A DNA stretch of 64,000 nt, taken from the NCBI GenBank assembly GCA_022749295.1, contig CP062007.1:1240001-1304000 (forward strand), read 5' to 3'. Shown here in pieces: positions 51,988 to 60,402 of this stretch; positions within the stretch are counted from its first letter, which is position 1, and every line of letters begins with the position of its first letter. This DNA comes from Flavobacteriaceae bacterium GSB9 (GTDB lineage Bacteria; Bacteroidota; Bacteroidia; Flavobacteriales; Flavobacteriaceae). Under the pieces are notes generated by a model. The model saw only the letters and a list, made by a program, of their open reading frames with translations, had not been told where the DNA came from and did no database searches. Both the position numbers and the translations under genes were made by a program.

Positions 51988-52040
51988 AACGCCTTATCCC
52001 CTTTACGCACTAGCTTGAAGCCACAAACGCACCTTCTGAG

Positions 52041-52084
52041 GTAACCTTTGTTACAGACAAAAGCTCTACTTGACTTTAATTTTG
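52041..52084 (+). promoter_or_regulatory. Crp/Fnr-type operator plus -7 box upstream of the tolC/RND unit
   Basis: GTAAC-CTTT-GTTAC lies at 52041-52054. After 22 bp comes TAATTTTG (52077-52084), a full TAnnTTTG match. The predicted leader before the ATG at 52106 is about 18 nt. Confidence 0.65.
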
Positions 52085-52105
52085 CAGCAATAAATAGAAC
52101 TATCA

Positions 52106-53413
52106 ATGCAAAAAATAATTTCAATAATTACCTTAACGCTTTTAACATGGAACCTGTTACAGGCACAGCAGGTCGTTCCCATATCTAAAGCTGAGGTCCA
52201 ATCTAAAGTTTCAGAGCATAATACTTCAATAAAAATTTCTGAAGAAGCATTTAAACAAGCCCGAGCAGATTACAGGCAAACCAATGCCGTATTCTTGCCC
52301 AACATTACGGCTAGCCATACGGGTATTACAACTACCAACCCACTTATGGCATTTGGCTCTAAACTCAATCAGGAAGTTTTAACCCAAGCCGATTTTAACC
52401 CAGCGTTGTTAAACGATTCTGACGAAACCAAAAACTTTGCTACAAAAATTGAAATTCAACAGCCTTTAATTAATGTAGATGGTATGTTTCAGCGCAAAGC
52501 TGCCAAATCTAAAATGGAAGCTATGTCGTTAAAAACACAACGCACAACAGATTATCTCGCGTTTGAAGTTGATAAAGCTTATATGCAATTACAGTTAGCA
52601 TATAAAGCCGTAGATGTTTTAGAAAAAGCACTGGAAACTGCTTTTGCCAACAAAAAATTGGCCGACAACAGTTTTAAACAAGGCTACTTGCAACGGGCCG
52701 ATGTACTTAATGTTGAAGTACGCGTAACTGAAGTAAAAAACCAATTGCAGCAGGCAAAGAGTAATGTTCAAAATGCTTCAAATTACTTATCCTTTTTAAT
52801 GGATGATGAGGAGTACGTTGTTTATAAACCTAGCGACAGCCTAACCGCTTTAGCACGTACCATGGACATTAAAACCCTATCGGAAAACCGTAGCGATATT
52901 AAAGCCATGCAATTAGCCAGCGACGCTTATAAAGCAATGAACAACGCTGATAAAATGGCTTTTTTACCACGCCTCAATGCCTTTGGAAGTTATGAGATGT
53001 ACGATGATAAAATGTTTCAGGCCGATGCCAATGGCTATATTATTGGTGCGCAATTAAGCTGGGATATTTTTCAAGGTTCAAAACGTTTTGGGAAAGCTCA
53101 AAAAAGCAGAGCTGAGTTTGAAAAATCCAAACTGGAATACAACCAATACATTTCGAAAAGCAAGCTTGAATTGAACAAAGCAAAGCGGATGCTAATCGAT
53201 GCTGAAAATAAATTGAACCTTTCAAAATTAGCGTTAAAACAATCGGAAGAATCATTAAGAATTCGTACCAACCGATTTAAAGAAGGTCTAGAAAAGACTT
53301 CAGATTTATTGATGACAGAAACGCAATACGCTCAAAAAGAATTAGAATATTATCAAACCATTTTCGAATATAATTACGCCCTATCATACGTTAATTTTTT
53401 AACTAAAGAATAG
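52106..53413 (+). CDS. TolC-family outer-membrane efflux channel
   Basis: This 435-residue protein has a signal peptide (WNLLQAQ) and two OEP repeats of long helices: VDKAYMQLQLAYKAVDVLEKA in short pieces around 150-170, and the second repeat near 340-400 (LIDAENKLNLSKLALKQSEES as pieces). It forms the outer-membrane exit duct of a tripartite pump with the adaptor and RND genes that follow. It is shorter than E. coli TolC but usual for Bacteroidota. Confidence 0.92.
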   Translation: MQKIISIITLTLLTWNLLQAQQVVPISKAEVQSKVSEHNTSIKISEEAFKQARADYRQTNAVFLPNITASHTGITTTNPLMAFGSKLNQEVLTQADFNPALLNDSDETKNFATKIEIQQPLINVDGMFQRKAAKSKMEAMSLKTQRTTDYLAFEVDKAYMQLQLAYKAVDVLEKALETAFANKKLADNSFKQGYLQRADVLNVEVRVTEVKNQLQQAKSNVQNASNYLSFLMDDEEYVVYKPSDSLTALARTMDIKTLSENRSDIKAMQLASDAYKAMNNADKMAFLPRLNAFGSYEMYDDKMFQADANGYIIGAQLSWDIFQGSKRFGKAQKSRAEFEKSKLEYNQYISKSKLELNKAKRMLIDAENKLNLSKLALKQSEESLRIRTNRFKEGLEKTSDLLMTETQYAQKELEYYQTIFEYNYALSYVNFLTKE

Positions 53414-53467
53414 AATTTAGTTGACAGTTAACAGTAGCAGTATTCAGTAAAAATAAACTCAATTAAA

Positions 53468-54544
53468 ATGAAAAAACTATATACCATCTTATCACTTTCA
53501 ACCGCAATATTAGTAGCAAGTTGTGGTAGCGAAGATAAAAAAGCCGTTGCCGATAATACGCCAGCTATTCCTGTAAAAGTAGCGCAAGTTAGCGGTGATA
53601 ACAACAATCCCTTTTTAGCGGTTAGCGGAAAAATTCAAGCCGAAAACAGCGCCAATTTAAGTACAAGAATGATGGGCTACGTTAATAGCGTTCCTGTAAA
53701 TGTTGGCGATAAAGTTAGTAAAGGACAATTATTGGTTGCTATTAATAATGCCGATTTGCAAGCGCAAAAGGCACAAGTTGATGCCAATATTACTAAAGCA
53801 ACAGCAGCTTTTAATAATGCCAAAAAAGACTATGAGCGTTTTAAAGTATTATTTGCACAAAATAGTGCCTCTCAAAAAGAGATGGATGATATGACGGCCA
53901 ATTACGAAATGGCAAAAGCTGGTTTGGAAGCCGCTAAACAAATGAAAAACGAAATCAACGCCCAATTTGCGTATACCAACATTACAGCGCCATTTAGCGG
54001 AGTTATTACCAGTAAAACAGTAAAAAAAGGCGATATGGCCAATTCAGGGCAGCCGTTGATTTCCATTGAAGCACCAGGCGATTTTGAAGTAATTGCTATG
54101 GTGCCAGAAATGGAAATCGCAGATATAAAAAAAGATACAAAAGTTGATGTTAATGTAAAATCCATTAACCAAACCATCTCAGGAACAGTAACCGAAGTAA
54201 GTACCTCGGCAGCACAAACAGGCGGACAATATTTGGTGAAGATAACATTGGATAAAACCGATGCCAACATCTTATCTGGAATGTTTACTACAGTGCAATT
54301 TCCTGTAGAAAGAAAGGCGGAAACGACTATGGTTTTAATACCAAAAGAAGCCATTATCACCAACGGTCAATTAAGTGGTGTGTATACGGTAAGCCAAAGT
54401 AATACAGCGATTTTACGCTGGTTGCGTTTAGGTAGAACATTTGGAAATGAAGTGGAAGTATTGTCTGGCTTAAATGCCAATGAAAACTACATTGTTTCTG
54501 CTGATGGAAAGTTATTTAACGGAGTGAAAATTAGTGTGCAGTAA
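53468..54544 (+). CDS. RND efflux periplasmic adaptor (membrane fusion) lipoprotein
   Basis: This 358-residue protein has a lipoprotein signal (ILVASCGSE). The order is beta-barrel/lipoyl half (VNVGDKVSKGQLLVAINNAD), a helical hairpin (about 95-160), the second lipoyl half (APFSGVITSKTVKKGDMAN), and a C-terminal barrel. It bridges the RND permease and TolC. It follows tolC by 54 bp but is separated from the permease gene by a 203-bp repeat-containing gap. Confidence 0.92.
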   Translation: MKKLYTILSLSTAILVASCGSEDKKAVADNTPAIPVKVAQVSGDNNNPFLAVSGKIQAENSANLSTRMMGYVNSVPVNVGDKVSKGQLLVAINNADLQAQKAQVDANITKATAAFNNAKKDYERFKVLFAQNSASQKEMDDMTANYEMAKAGLEAAKQMKNEINAQFAYTNITAPFSGVITSKTVKKGDMANSGQPLISIEAPGDFEVIAMVPEMEIADIKKDTKVDVNVKSINQTISGTVTEVSTSAAQTGGQYLVKITLDKTDANILSGMFTTVQFPVERKAETTMVLIPKEAIITNGQLSGVYTVSQSNTAILRWLRLGRTFGNEVEVLSGLNANENYIVSADGKLFNGVKISVQ

Positions 54545-54595
54545 GCAGTACTGCATTAGCAATAAAAAGCAAAATTGAATTAACAGTTAAAAGTC

Positions 54596-54727
54596 GCGTT
54601 AGGGATAGAAGCGGCATCCTTTTTACGTCAGTTCGAGTGAATTTGTGTCGCATTGAGCGCAGTCGAAATGAAACAAATTTGTATCGAGAACAAGTAAAAA
54701 GATATAGCGAATAGCCCGTTAAAACGC
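54596..54727. repeat. Intergenic hairpin-forming repeat element
   Basis: The element runs from GCGTTAGGGATAGAAGCGGC to CGAATAGCCCGTTAAAACGC. Outer inverted ends (GCGTT/AACGC) and inner arms (CTTTTTAC at 54619 with GTAAAAAG at 54694) bracket an imperfect dyad containing CATTGAGCGCAGTCGAAATG. From memory, elements with these words are scattered between genes in Flavobacteriaceae; copy number cannot be checked here. The GGAT...ATCC-TTTTT part may act as a terminator or RNA stabiliser between adaptor and permease genes. Confidence 0.55.
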
Positions 54728-54747
54728 CCAAAAAATAAAAAGAAAAA

Positions 54748-57700
54748 ATGAAAGAAGGTTTAGCAGGAAAAATTGCCAAAGTCTTTATGACATCGAAGCT
54801 TACAGTGCTTTTAATGATTGTATTTATGGTCATTGGCGTGTACAGCTCGTTTTTAATTCCTCGTGAAGAAGAACCACAAATTGATGTGCCCATGGCCGAC
54901 ATTTTTGTTGGGTATCCAGGCGCGAGTCCAACCGAAGTTGAAAGTAGAGTCATCAAGCCTTTAGAGCAATTAATCTCAAATATAAAAGGTGTGGAATATG
55001 TGTATTCTACGTCGATGAAAGAACAAGGTATGGTTATCGTTCAGTTTTATGTGGGCGAAGACATCGAGCGTTCATTTGTGAAATTATACAACGAAATCAA
55101 TAAGCATATGGACCAAATGCCGGAAGGCGTGACGTTTCCGTTAGTAAAAACACGTGCTATTGATGATGTGCCCATGTTAGGGTTAACCTTGTGGAGTGAG
55201 CATTACGACGATTTCCAATTAGGGCAAATGGCTCAAGAATTGGAAGCCGAAATTAAGAAAGTGAATGACGTAGCCATTACGCATAAAATAGGCGGAAGAG
55301 AACGTCAAATACGTGTCATTTTAGATAAAGATAAACTAGCCAGTGCCGGATTGGACTTTTTATCGGTTTCTGAAATGATTAGAGCCAACAACGCGCAATT
55401 AAATTCTGGAACGTTTGATAAAAACGACACTGAATTTGTAGTAAACACTGGTAAGTTTTTAGAGTCAGTGACCAATGTTGAAAATCTAGTAGTTGGTGTA
55501 CAGCAAAATCAGCCAATCTACTTAAAGCAAGTCGCAAAAATCGTTGATGGTCCTGAAGTCCCACAAAACTATGTGAGTTTAGGTTTTGGTCAAGCTAGCG
55601 AAAAGGCAAGTGATTATAAATCTGAATATCCAGCAGTAACTATTTCGGTCGCCAAACGAAAAGGTGCAGACGCGATGAAAATTGCCGATATCATCATCGA
55701 TAAAGTAGAACATTTACGCAAAACCCTAATTCCAGATGATGTTCACGTAGAAATCACTAGGAACTATGGTGAAACAGCGTCTCACAAGGTTTCCGAATTA
55801 TTATTACACCTTATTGGTTCTATTATCGCGGTAACGTTTGTGGTGATGTTGGCCATGGGTTGGCGTGGCGGATTGGTCGTGTTTTTATCGGTGCCAATCA
55901 CCTTTGCTTTAACCTTGTTAAGTTATTATATGCTGGATTACACGCTTAACCGTATCACTTTATTCGCGTTAGTATTTGTAACAGGTATTGTGGTAGACGA
56001 TTCCATTATCATTGCCGAAAATATGCACCGCCATTTTAAGATGAAAAGCTTACCGTTCAAGCAAGCAGCATTATATGCCATAAACGAAGTTGGTAACCCG
56101 ACTATTTTAGCAACCTTTACCGTAATTGCCTCAGTTTTACCCATGGCGTTTGTATCTGGTTTAATGGGGCCATATATGGCGCCCATGCCAATTGGAGCAT
56201 CTATTGCGATGATTTTATCGTTATTCGTAGCCTTAACCATTACACCGTATTTAGGTTATATTTTCTTGCGTGAAAAAGACAAGAAGGGTGTAGCGGAAAA
56301 ACCTAAAAAACCATTAGAGGACACTAAAATTTACAAGTTTTATGAGAAACTAGAACGTCCGTTAATTGAAAGTCGTTCAAAACGTTGGTTGTTTTTAGGA
56401 TTAACCTTTGTGTTCTTGATGGGAACGATGGTGATGTTTTTTACCAATTCGGTCGTTGTAAAGATGCTGCCGTTCGATAACAAAAACGAATTTCAAGTGG
56501 TTATTGATATGCCCGAAGGCACAACCTTAGAGCGTACAGCGGTTGTGGCTCAAGAAATTTCGCAATACTTATCAACACGACCAGAAGTGGTTAATTACCA
56601 AAATTATATTGGCACATCGGCTCCTATTACCTTTAACGGATTGGTTCGTCATTACGATTTACGTGGCGGAAGCAATATGGCCGATATACAAGTTAATCTT
56701 GTGGATAAAGGTGAACGCAATGCTCAAAGTCATGATATTGCTAAGTTATTACGGCCAGAGATTCAAAGAATAGCTTCAAAATACAACGCCAATATAAAAG
56801 TTGTTGAAGTACCACCAGGACCTCCAGTATTATCAACATTAGTGGCTGAAATTTATGGTCCAGATTACGATAAGCAAATGGAAATTGCTAACGAAGTTCA
56901 AAATATTTTGAATAATACAGAAGATGTTGTTGACGTCGATTGGATGGTAGAAGCTGATCAAAAAGAGTTTCAATTTACTATCGGCAAAGAAAAAGCGATG
57001 CTTTATGGTGTAGCGCCAAAACAGATTGCTTACACCATGAATATGGCCTTATCAAACAGACCGTTAACCGTTTTATATGATGAAGATGCGGTGAACCAAA
57101 TTGGGTTGGTATTGGCTTTAGATGAAAAGGAAAAATCGACCATTCAAGATATTTCACAGTTAAAAGTTAAATCACAACAAGGCAACTTAGTTCCGATTGT
57201 TGATTTAGTTGATATTTCTGAAACGACCAGTGCCAAAAGCATTTACCGTAAAAATCAAAAACGTGTGGTGTATGTTTTAGCCGATATGGCTGGCGAGTTG
57301 GAAAGTCCTGCGTATGCGATTTTAGGAATGGAAGAAAAATTAAAAACCATTCCGTTACCACAAGGCTATGACATTAACGAAATGTATCTCGGCCAACCCG
57401 AATACGAAGACGATTATACCGTAAAATGGGATGGCGAATGGCAAATTACTTTGGAAGTATTTAGGGATTTAGGCATTGCCTTTTTAGGTGCTATTATTTT
57501 AATCTATATCTTAATTGTTGGTTGGTTCCAAAACTTTAAAGCTCCAGTTGTTATGATGGTTGCCATTCCTTTATCCATGATTGGTATTATTTTGGGACAC
57601 TGGTTAATGGGGGCATTTTTCACCGCAACATCATTCATCGGAATGATAGCCTTGGCGGGAATTATGGTGCGTAACTCGGTTTTGCTAATTGATTTTATAA

Positions 57701-57942
57701 ACCTTCGTTTAGAGGAAGGCGTACCTTTAAAACAGGCCGCTATTGAGGCTGGAGCCGTGCGTACAACACCCATTCTATTAACCGCTGGAACCGTGGTAAT
57801 AGGAGCTTTCGTTATCTTATTCGACCCCATTTTCCAAGGCTTGGCAATTTCACTCATGGGCGGAACCATTGTATCCACTTTTTTAACCCTATTGGTTGTG
57901 CCATTAGTGTATTACATGATAGAACGTAAAAACCATAAATAA
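54748..57942 (+). CDS. RND-family efflux permease (AcrB/CusA superfamily)
   Basis: This 1064-residue inner-membrane pump has a first helix at about 15-35, periplasmic porter loops (GYPGASPTEVESRVIKPLEQ), helices 2-6 with FVTGIVVDDSIIIAENMHRH (acidic proton-relay residues), and a repeated second half with the GIMVRNSVLLIDFINLRLEE segment. The length is normal. It is a proton-driven exporter with the adaptor and TolC upstream. The substrate is uncertain: the sequence looks more like the HAE/multidrug type, while the flanking sulfur genes and shared operator hint at export of a toxic sulfur or thiol compound. Its stop overlaps the next start by 1 nt. Confidence 0.93.
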   Translation: MKEGLAGKIAKVFMTSKLTVLLMIVFMVIGVYSSFLIPREEEPQIDVPMADIFVGYPGASPTEVESRVIKPLEQLISNIKGVEYVYSTSMKEQGMVIVQFYVGEDIERSFVKLYNEINKHMDQMPEGVTFPLVKTRAIDDVPMLGLTLWSEHYDDFQLGQMAQELEAEIKKVNDVAITHKIGGRERQIRVILDKDKLASAGLDFLSVSEMIRANNAQLNSGTFDKNDTEFVVNTGKFLESVTNVENLVVGVQQNQPIYLKQVAKIVDGPEVPQNYVSLGFGQASEKASDYKSEYPAVTISVAKRKGADAMKIADIIIDKVEHLRKTLIPDDVHVEITRNYGETASHKVSELLLHLIGSIIAVTFVVMLAMGWRGGLVVFLSVPITFALTLLSYYMLDYTLNRITLFALVFVTGIVVDDSIIIAENMHRHFKMKSLPFKQAALYAINEVGNPTILATFTVIASVLPMAFVSGLMGPYMAPMPIGASIAMILSLFVALTITPYLGYIFLREKDKKGVAEKPKKPLEDTKIYKFYEKLERPLIESRSKRWLFLGLTFVFLMGTMVMFFTNSVVVKMLPFDNKNEFQVVIDMPEGTTLERTAVVAQEISQYLSTRPEVVNYQNYIGTSAPITFNGLVRHYDLRGGSNMADIQVNLVDKGERNAQSHDIAKLLRPEIQRIASKYNANIKVVEVPPGPPVLSTLVAEIYGPDYDKQMEIANEVQNILNNTEDVVDVDWMVEADQKEFQFTIGKEKAMLYGVAPKQIAYTMNMALSNRPLTVLYDEDAVNQIGLVLALDEKEKSTIQDISQLKVKSQQGNLVPIVDLVDISETTSAKSIYRKNQKRVVYVLADMAGELESPAYAILGMEEKLKTIPLPQGYDINEMYLGQPEYEDDYTVKWDGEWQITLEVFRDLGIAFLGAIILIYILIVGWFQNFKAPVVMMVAIPLSMIGIILGHWLMGAFFTATSFIGMIALAGIMVRNSVLLIDFINLRLEEGVPLKQAAIEAGAVRTTPILLTAGTVVIGAFVILFDPIFQGLAISLMGGTIVSTFLTLLVVPLVYYMIERKNHK

Positions 57943-58247
57943 TGAAATTAGTATTAGTAACCGCTGTAAAAGAGTTTCACAGAGATGTCCTTAAGCTCTT
58001 TAAAAAAGCAGGTATTGAAAGTTTTAGCGAATCAGAAATTGATGGCTATAAAAACAATGCTGCGCTGCTTATAAGCTCAAATTGGTTTGGCTCTGAAAAT
58101 GTCGGAAACGAGTCGGTTATGTTTTTTTCTTTTACCGAAGAGCAATATATCGATGAACTTTTTAAACAAATCATGGCCTTCAACACCAATTTAGAAACAA
58201 ACAACCCCGTTAAGGCCGTTGTTGTACCTATTGAAAAAGCCATATAA
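57942..58247 (+). CDS. Small protein, possibly PII/DUF3240-like
   Basis: The 101-residue cytoplasmic protein is translationally coupled to the RND permease (TAATG overlap). Alternating strand-helix-strand pattern (MKLVLVTAVKEFHRDVLKLF, then VMFFSFTEEQYIDELFKQIM and VKAVVVPIEKAI) suggests a ferredoxin-like/PII-type fold. Small PII-like proteins accompany some RND pumps, and DUF3240 is one such family; assignment here is by resemblance of length, position and predicted fold only. Confidence 0.6.
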   Translation: MKLVLVTAVKEFHRDVLKLFKKAGIESFSESEIDGYKNNAALLISSNWFGSENVGNESVMFFSFTEEQYIDELFKQIMAFNTNLETNNPVKAVVVPIEKAI

Positions 58248-58262
58248 TTAAAAACTATTAAA

Positions 58263-58472
58263 ATGTTAAACACCTATTTTAGAACCATCGTTGGAAGCAT
58301 GATACTTTTAAGTGTTATTCTTACCGTTTATGTAAACCAAAACTGGATGTGGTTCACCGTTTTTATTGGCGTAAACCTAATTCAATCTGCTTTTACCAAA
58401 TGGTGTCTTTTAGAAACTATTTTAGTGAAATTGGGCGCTAAAAAAGAAAGCGGAAACTGTTCGTCTTGTTAA
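58263..58472 (+). CDS. DUF2892-type small membrane protein
   Basis: This 69-residue protein has two hydrophobic segments (about 9-27 and 29-45). The C-terminal KWCLLETILVKLGAKK resembles the DUF2892 pattern often found beside or fused to rhodaneses. It ends in an unusual cysteine pair (NCSSC), giving three cysteines, possibly for thiol or metal contact. It lies 15 bp after the PII-like gene. A second DUF2892 gene occurs at 62717. Confidence 0.75.
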   Translation: MLNTYFRTIVGSMILLSVILTVYVNQNWMWFTVFIGVNLIQSAFTKWCLLETILVKLGAKKESGNCSSC

Positions 58473-58526
58473 ACACACGTTGGTCAAAGCCCCTTTTAAG
58501 CTGTAATGAATTTTGATTTTATGAAT

Positions 58527-58589
58527 AGGCAAAATGATAAAATCTAACAGATTTGCCTGTAAAAATTTCATTTTTAATTACTATTTTTG
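58527..58589 (+). promoter_or_regulatory. Inverted repeat and -7 box upstream of the crp/fnr-like gene
   Basis: AGGCAAA (58527-58533) and TTTGCCT (58552-58558) form a perfect 7-bp dyad separated by 18 bp. TATTTTTG (58582-58589) is a full TAnnTTTG match ending 3 bp before the ATG at 58593, which would make the transcript leaderless if used. The GTAAC-N4-GTTAC palindrome is absent here. Confidence 0.4.
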
Positions 58590-58592
58590 GGC

Positions 58593-59222
58593 ATGACCAA
58601 AGACCTATTAAACCAAAAGTTTGCCCATATTTTTGATGCCGATCTAATTTCCGAAATATCGGAAAAAGGCGTTTTCAAAACGTTTAAACAGAACGAAATC
58701 ATTATAGACATCAATCAACCCTTAAAATATATTCCCCTATTACTATCGGGCGACATTAAGATTTTAAGGGAAGATTCTGATGGCAATGAGCTATTAATAT
58801 ACTTCCTAGAAGCTGGCGAAACCTGTGCCATGTCGCTTACCTGCTGTTTGGGCACTACAAAAAGTAAAATTAGGGCTGTGGCCGAAAAAGACTCCAGTCT
58901 TATTTTAATTCCGGTTGAAAACATGCAAACCTGGTTTCACAGTAATGCCAGTTGGCGGGAATTTATCCTTCAAAGCTACCAAATACGGTTTGATGAAATG
59001 CTTGATGCGATTGACAACCTTGCCTTTATGAAAATGGACGAACGCCTGCACAAATACCTAAAAAACAAAGCTATGCTACACGGCTCGCAGACCATAAACA
59101 TAAAGCACCAAGACATTGCCGAAGACCTACATACATCACGCGTGGTCATTTCCAGACTTTTAAAACAACTGGAAAACGAAAACAAAATAAAACTTAGCCG
59201 CAATAAAATTGAAATACTGTAA
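58593..59222 (+). CDS. Crp/Fnr-family transcriptional regulator with cysteine cluster
   Basis: The protein has 209 residues from ATG at 58593; a TTG two codons earlier is less likely. The N-terminal cNMP-binding-like barrel (about 15-125) has GETCAMSLTCC where cAMP-binding members carry the GE-x-L phosphate cassette, so nucleotide binding is doubtful. Cys78, Cys84 and Cys85 cluster there instead. The C-terminal winged helix (about 140-205) has the recognition helix TSRVVISRLLKQL. It keeps the S-R pair of Fnr but has Val in place of the usual Glu, consistent with a non-TTGAT site. I propose it binds the GTAAC-N4-GTTAC sites around it and senses thiol or sulfane chemistry. Confidence 0.9.
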   Translation: MTKDLLNQKFAHIFDADLISEISEKGVFKTFKQNEIIIDINQPLKYIPLLLSGDIKILREDSDGNELLIYFLEAGETCAMSLTCCLGTTKSKIRAVAEKDSSLILIPVENMQTWFHSNASWREFILQSYQIRFDEMLDAIDNLAFMKMDERLHKYLKNKAMLHGSQTINIKHQDIAEDLHTSRVVISRLLKQLENENKIKLSRNKIEIL

Positions 59223-59335
59223 ATAGTATTTATATGGGCGCTACACCAAGGATTGGGCTTTCGCTTAAGTTCATCTTGAATACAGTCGAAAGGCTACCTC
59301 CTTTATCGGCGAACTCAAACAAACTATTCAATTCC

Positions 59336-59360
59336 AAGCGTAACAGCCCCTTACGCTTTT
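59336..59360 (+). terminator. Probable terminator of the crp/fnr-like gene
   Basis: A perfect 8-bp stem (AAGCGTAA/TTACGCTT) has a 7-nt loop and a short TT tail. It lies about 115 bp after the stop codon and 18 bp before the next operator. The T-run is weak. Confidence 0.45.
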
Positions 59361-59378
59361 ACATAGTAGCAACTTTAA

Positions 59379-59421
59379 GTAACAATTGTTACAAAACACA
59401 AAAAGTAACAAAATAACTTTA
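59379..59421 (+). promoter_or_regulatory. Crp/Fnr-type operator plus -7 box upstream of yeeE
   Basis: GTAAC-AATT-GTTAC (59379-59392) is a perfect 14-bp palindrome. After 21 bp comes TAACTTTA (59414-59421), one mismatch from TAnnTTTG. The predicted leader before the ATG at 59435 is about 10 nt. Confidence 0.7.
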
Positions 59422-59434
59422 CAATCAATAAATT

Positions 59435-59983
59435 ATGGAATCTATTTTAAACCCTTGGCCTTGGTACGTTTCGGGGCCTTTAATTGCTTTGGTAATGGCC
59501 ATTTTGCTCTATTTGGGTAAAACCTTTGGCATGTCGTCCAATTTAAAAACCATGTGTACCATTGCCGGTGCAGGAAAATTCAGTGATTTTTTTAAATTCA
59601 ATTGGAAAGAACAATCCTGGAATCTTGTTGTGGTTCTTGGTGCTATCATTGGGGGCTTTATTGCCGTTAACTATTTATCGAACGATAGCATAACCGACCT
59701 CAACCCTAAAACCGTTGCAGAACTCAAAGCCATGGGATTTCAAAATTCTGGTGCCACATTGGTTCCTAATGAAATTTTCAGCTTTCAAAGTTTAAAAGGT
59801 GTAGCCATTCTTATCATTGGTGGCTTGTTAGTTGGCTTTGGCACCCGCTATGCTGATGGCTGTACTTCAGGTCATGCCATTACTGGTTTAAGCAGTTTTC
59901 AAAAAGCATCACTTATAGCTGTAATTGGTTTTTTTGTTGGTGGTTTGGTTATGGCAAACTTTATTTTACCCTTAATTTTTTAG
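59435..59983 (+). CDS. YeeE/YedE-family sulfur transporter, N-terminal half protein
   Basis: This 182-residue membrane protein has four to five hydrophobic segments. It carries the conserved cysteines in LKTMCTIAGAGK and YADGCTSGHAITGL; the latter is the core YeeE/YedE motif that handles thiosulfate or sulfane sulfur in the membrane. It is half the length of single-chain YeeE, and the next gene supplies the other half. A long periplasmic-type loop (DLNPKTVAELKAMGFQN) is present. It is first in a three-gene unit behind the palindrome. Confidence 0.92.
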   Translation: MESILNPWPWYVSGPLIALVMAILLYLGKTFGMSSNLKTMCTIAGAGKFSDFFKFNWKEQSWNLVVVLGAIIGGFIAVNYLSNDSITDLNPKTVAELKAMGFQNSGATLVPNEIFSFQSLKGVAILIIGGLLVGFGTRYADGCTSGHAITGLSSFQKASLIAVIGFFVGGLVMANFILPLIF

Positions 59984-59987
59984 CCTT

Positions 59988-60401
59988 ATGAAGTTTATAA
60001 AATTTTTATTCATCGGTATATTTTTCGGAATTGTTTTGGTGAAATCCGAGGCCGTTTCATGGTATCGTATTTATGAAATGTTCAGGTTTCAATCTTTTCA
60101 CATGTATGGTATTATATGCACAGCTATAGCAACAGGTGTTCTCTTTTTACAAATTTCTAAAAAAGGGTATATAAAAAGCGTTACGGGCACCCATATTTTA
60201 GTTCCTAAAAAGGGTGAGGGCTTTGCTCGTTACATTATAGGTGGCTCAATTTTTGGATTAGGCTGGGCGTTAATTGGTACCTGCCCAGGGCCTATGTACA
60301 TACTTCTGGGTGCTGGCGTTTACAGTATGCTCATTGTAATTGCAGCGGCCATTTTGGGTACGTTTTTATATGGTTTGTTAAAAAACAAACTACCGCACTA
60401 A
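59988..60401 (+). CDS. YeeE/YedE-family sulfur transporter, second half (DUF6691 type)
   Basis: This 137-residue membrane protein has four hydrophobic segments. Conserved features are WYRIYEMFRFQSFHMYGI near the N-terminus and LIGTCPGPMYILLGAG with the transport-path cysteine. It is only 4 bp from the first half and presumably pairs with it to form a complete thiosulfate/sulfur importer. Confidence 0.9.
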   Translation: MKFIKFLFIGIFFGIVLVKSEAVSWYRIYEMFRFQSFHMYGIICTAIATGVLFLQISKKGYIKSVTGTHILVPKKGEGFARYIIGGSIFGLGWALIGTCPGPMYILLGAGVYSMLIVIAAAILGTFLYGLLKNKLPH

Positions 60402-60402
60402 T

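Noticed and set aside
54531-54956. 141-codon minus-strand frame across the adaptor/permease gap
   Set aside because: It is antisense to the start of the RND gene and to the structured repeat, with no recognisable domain.
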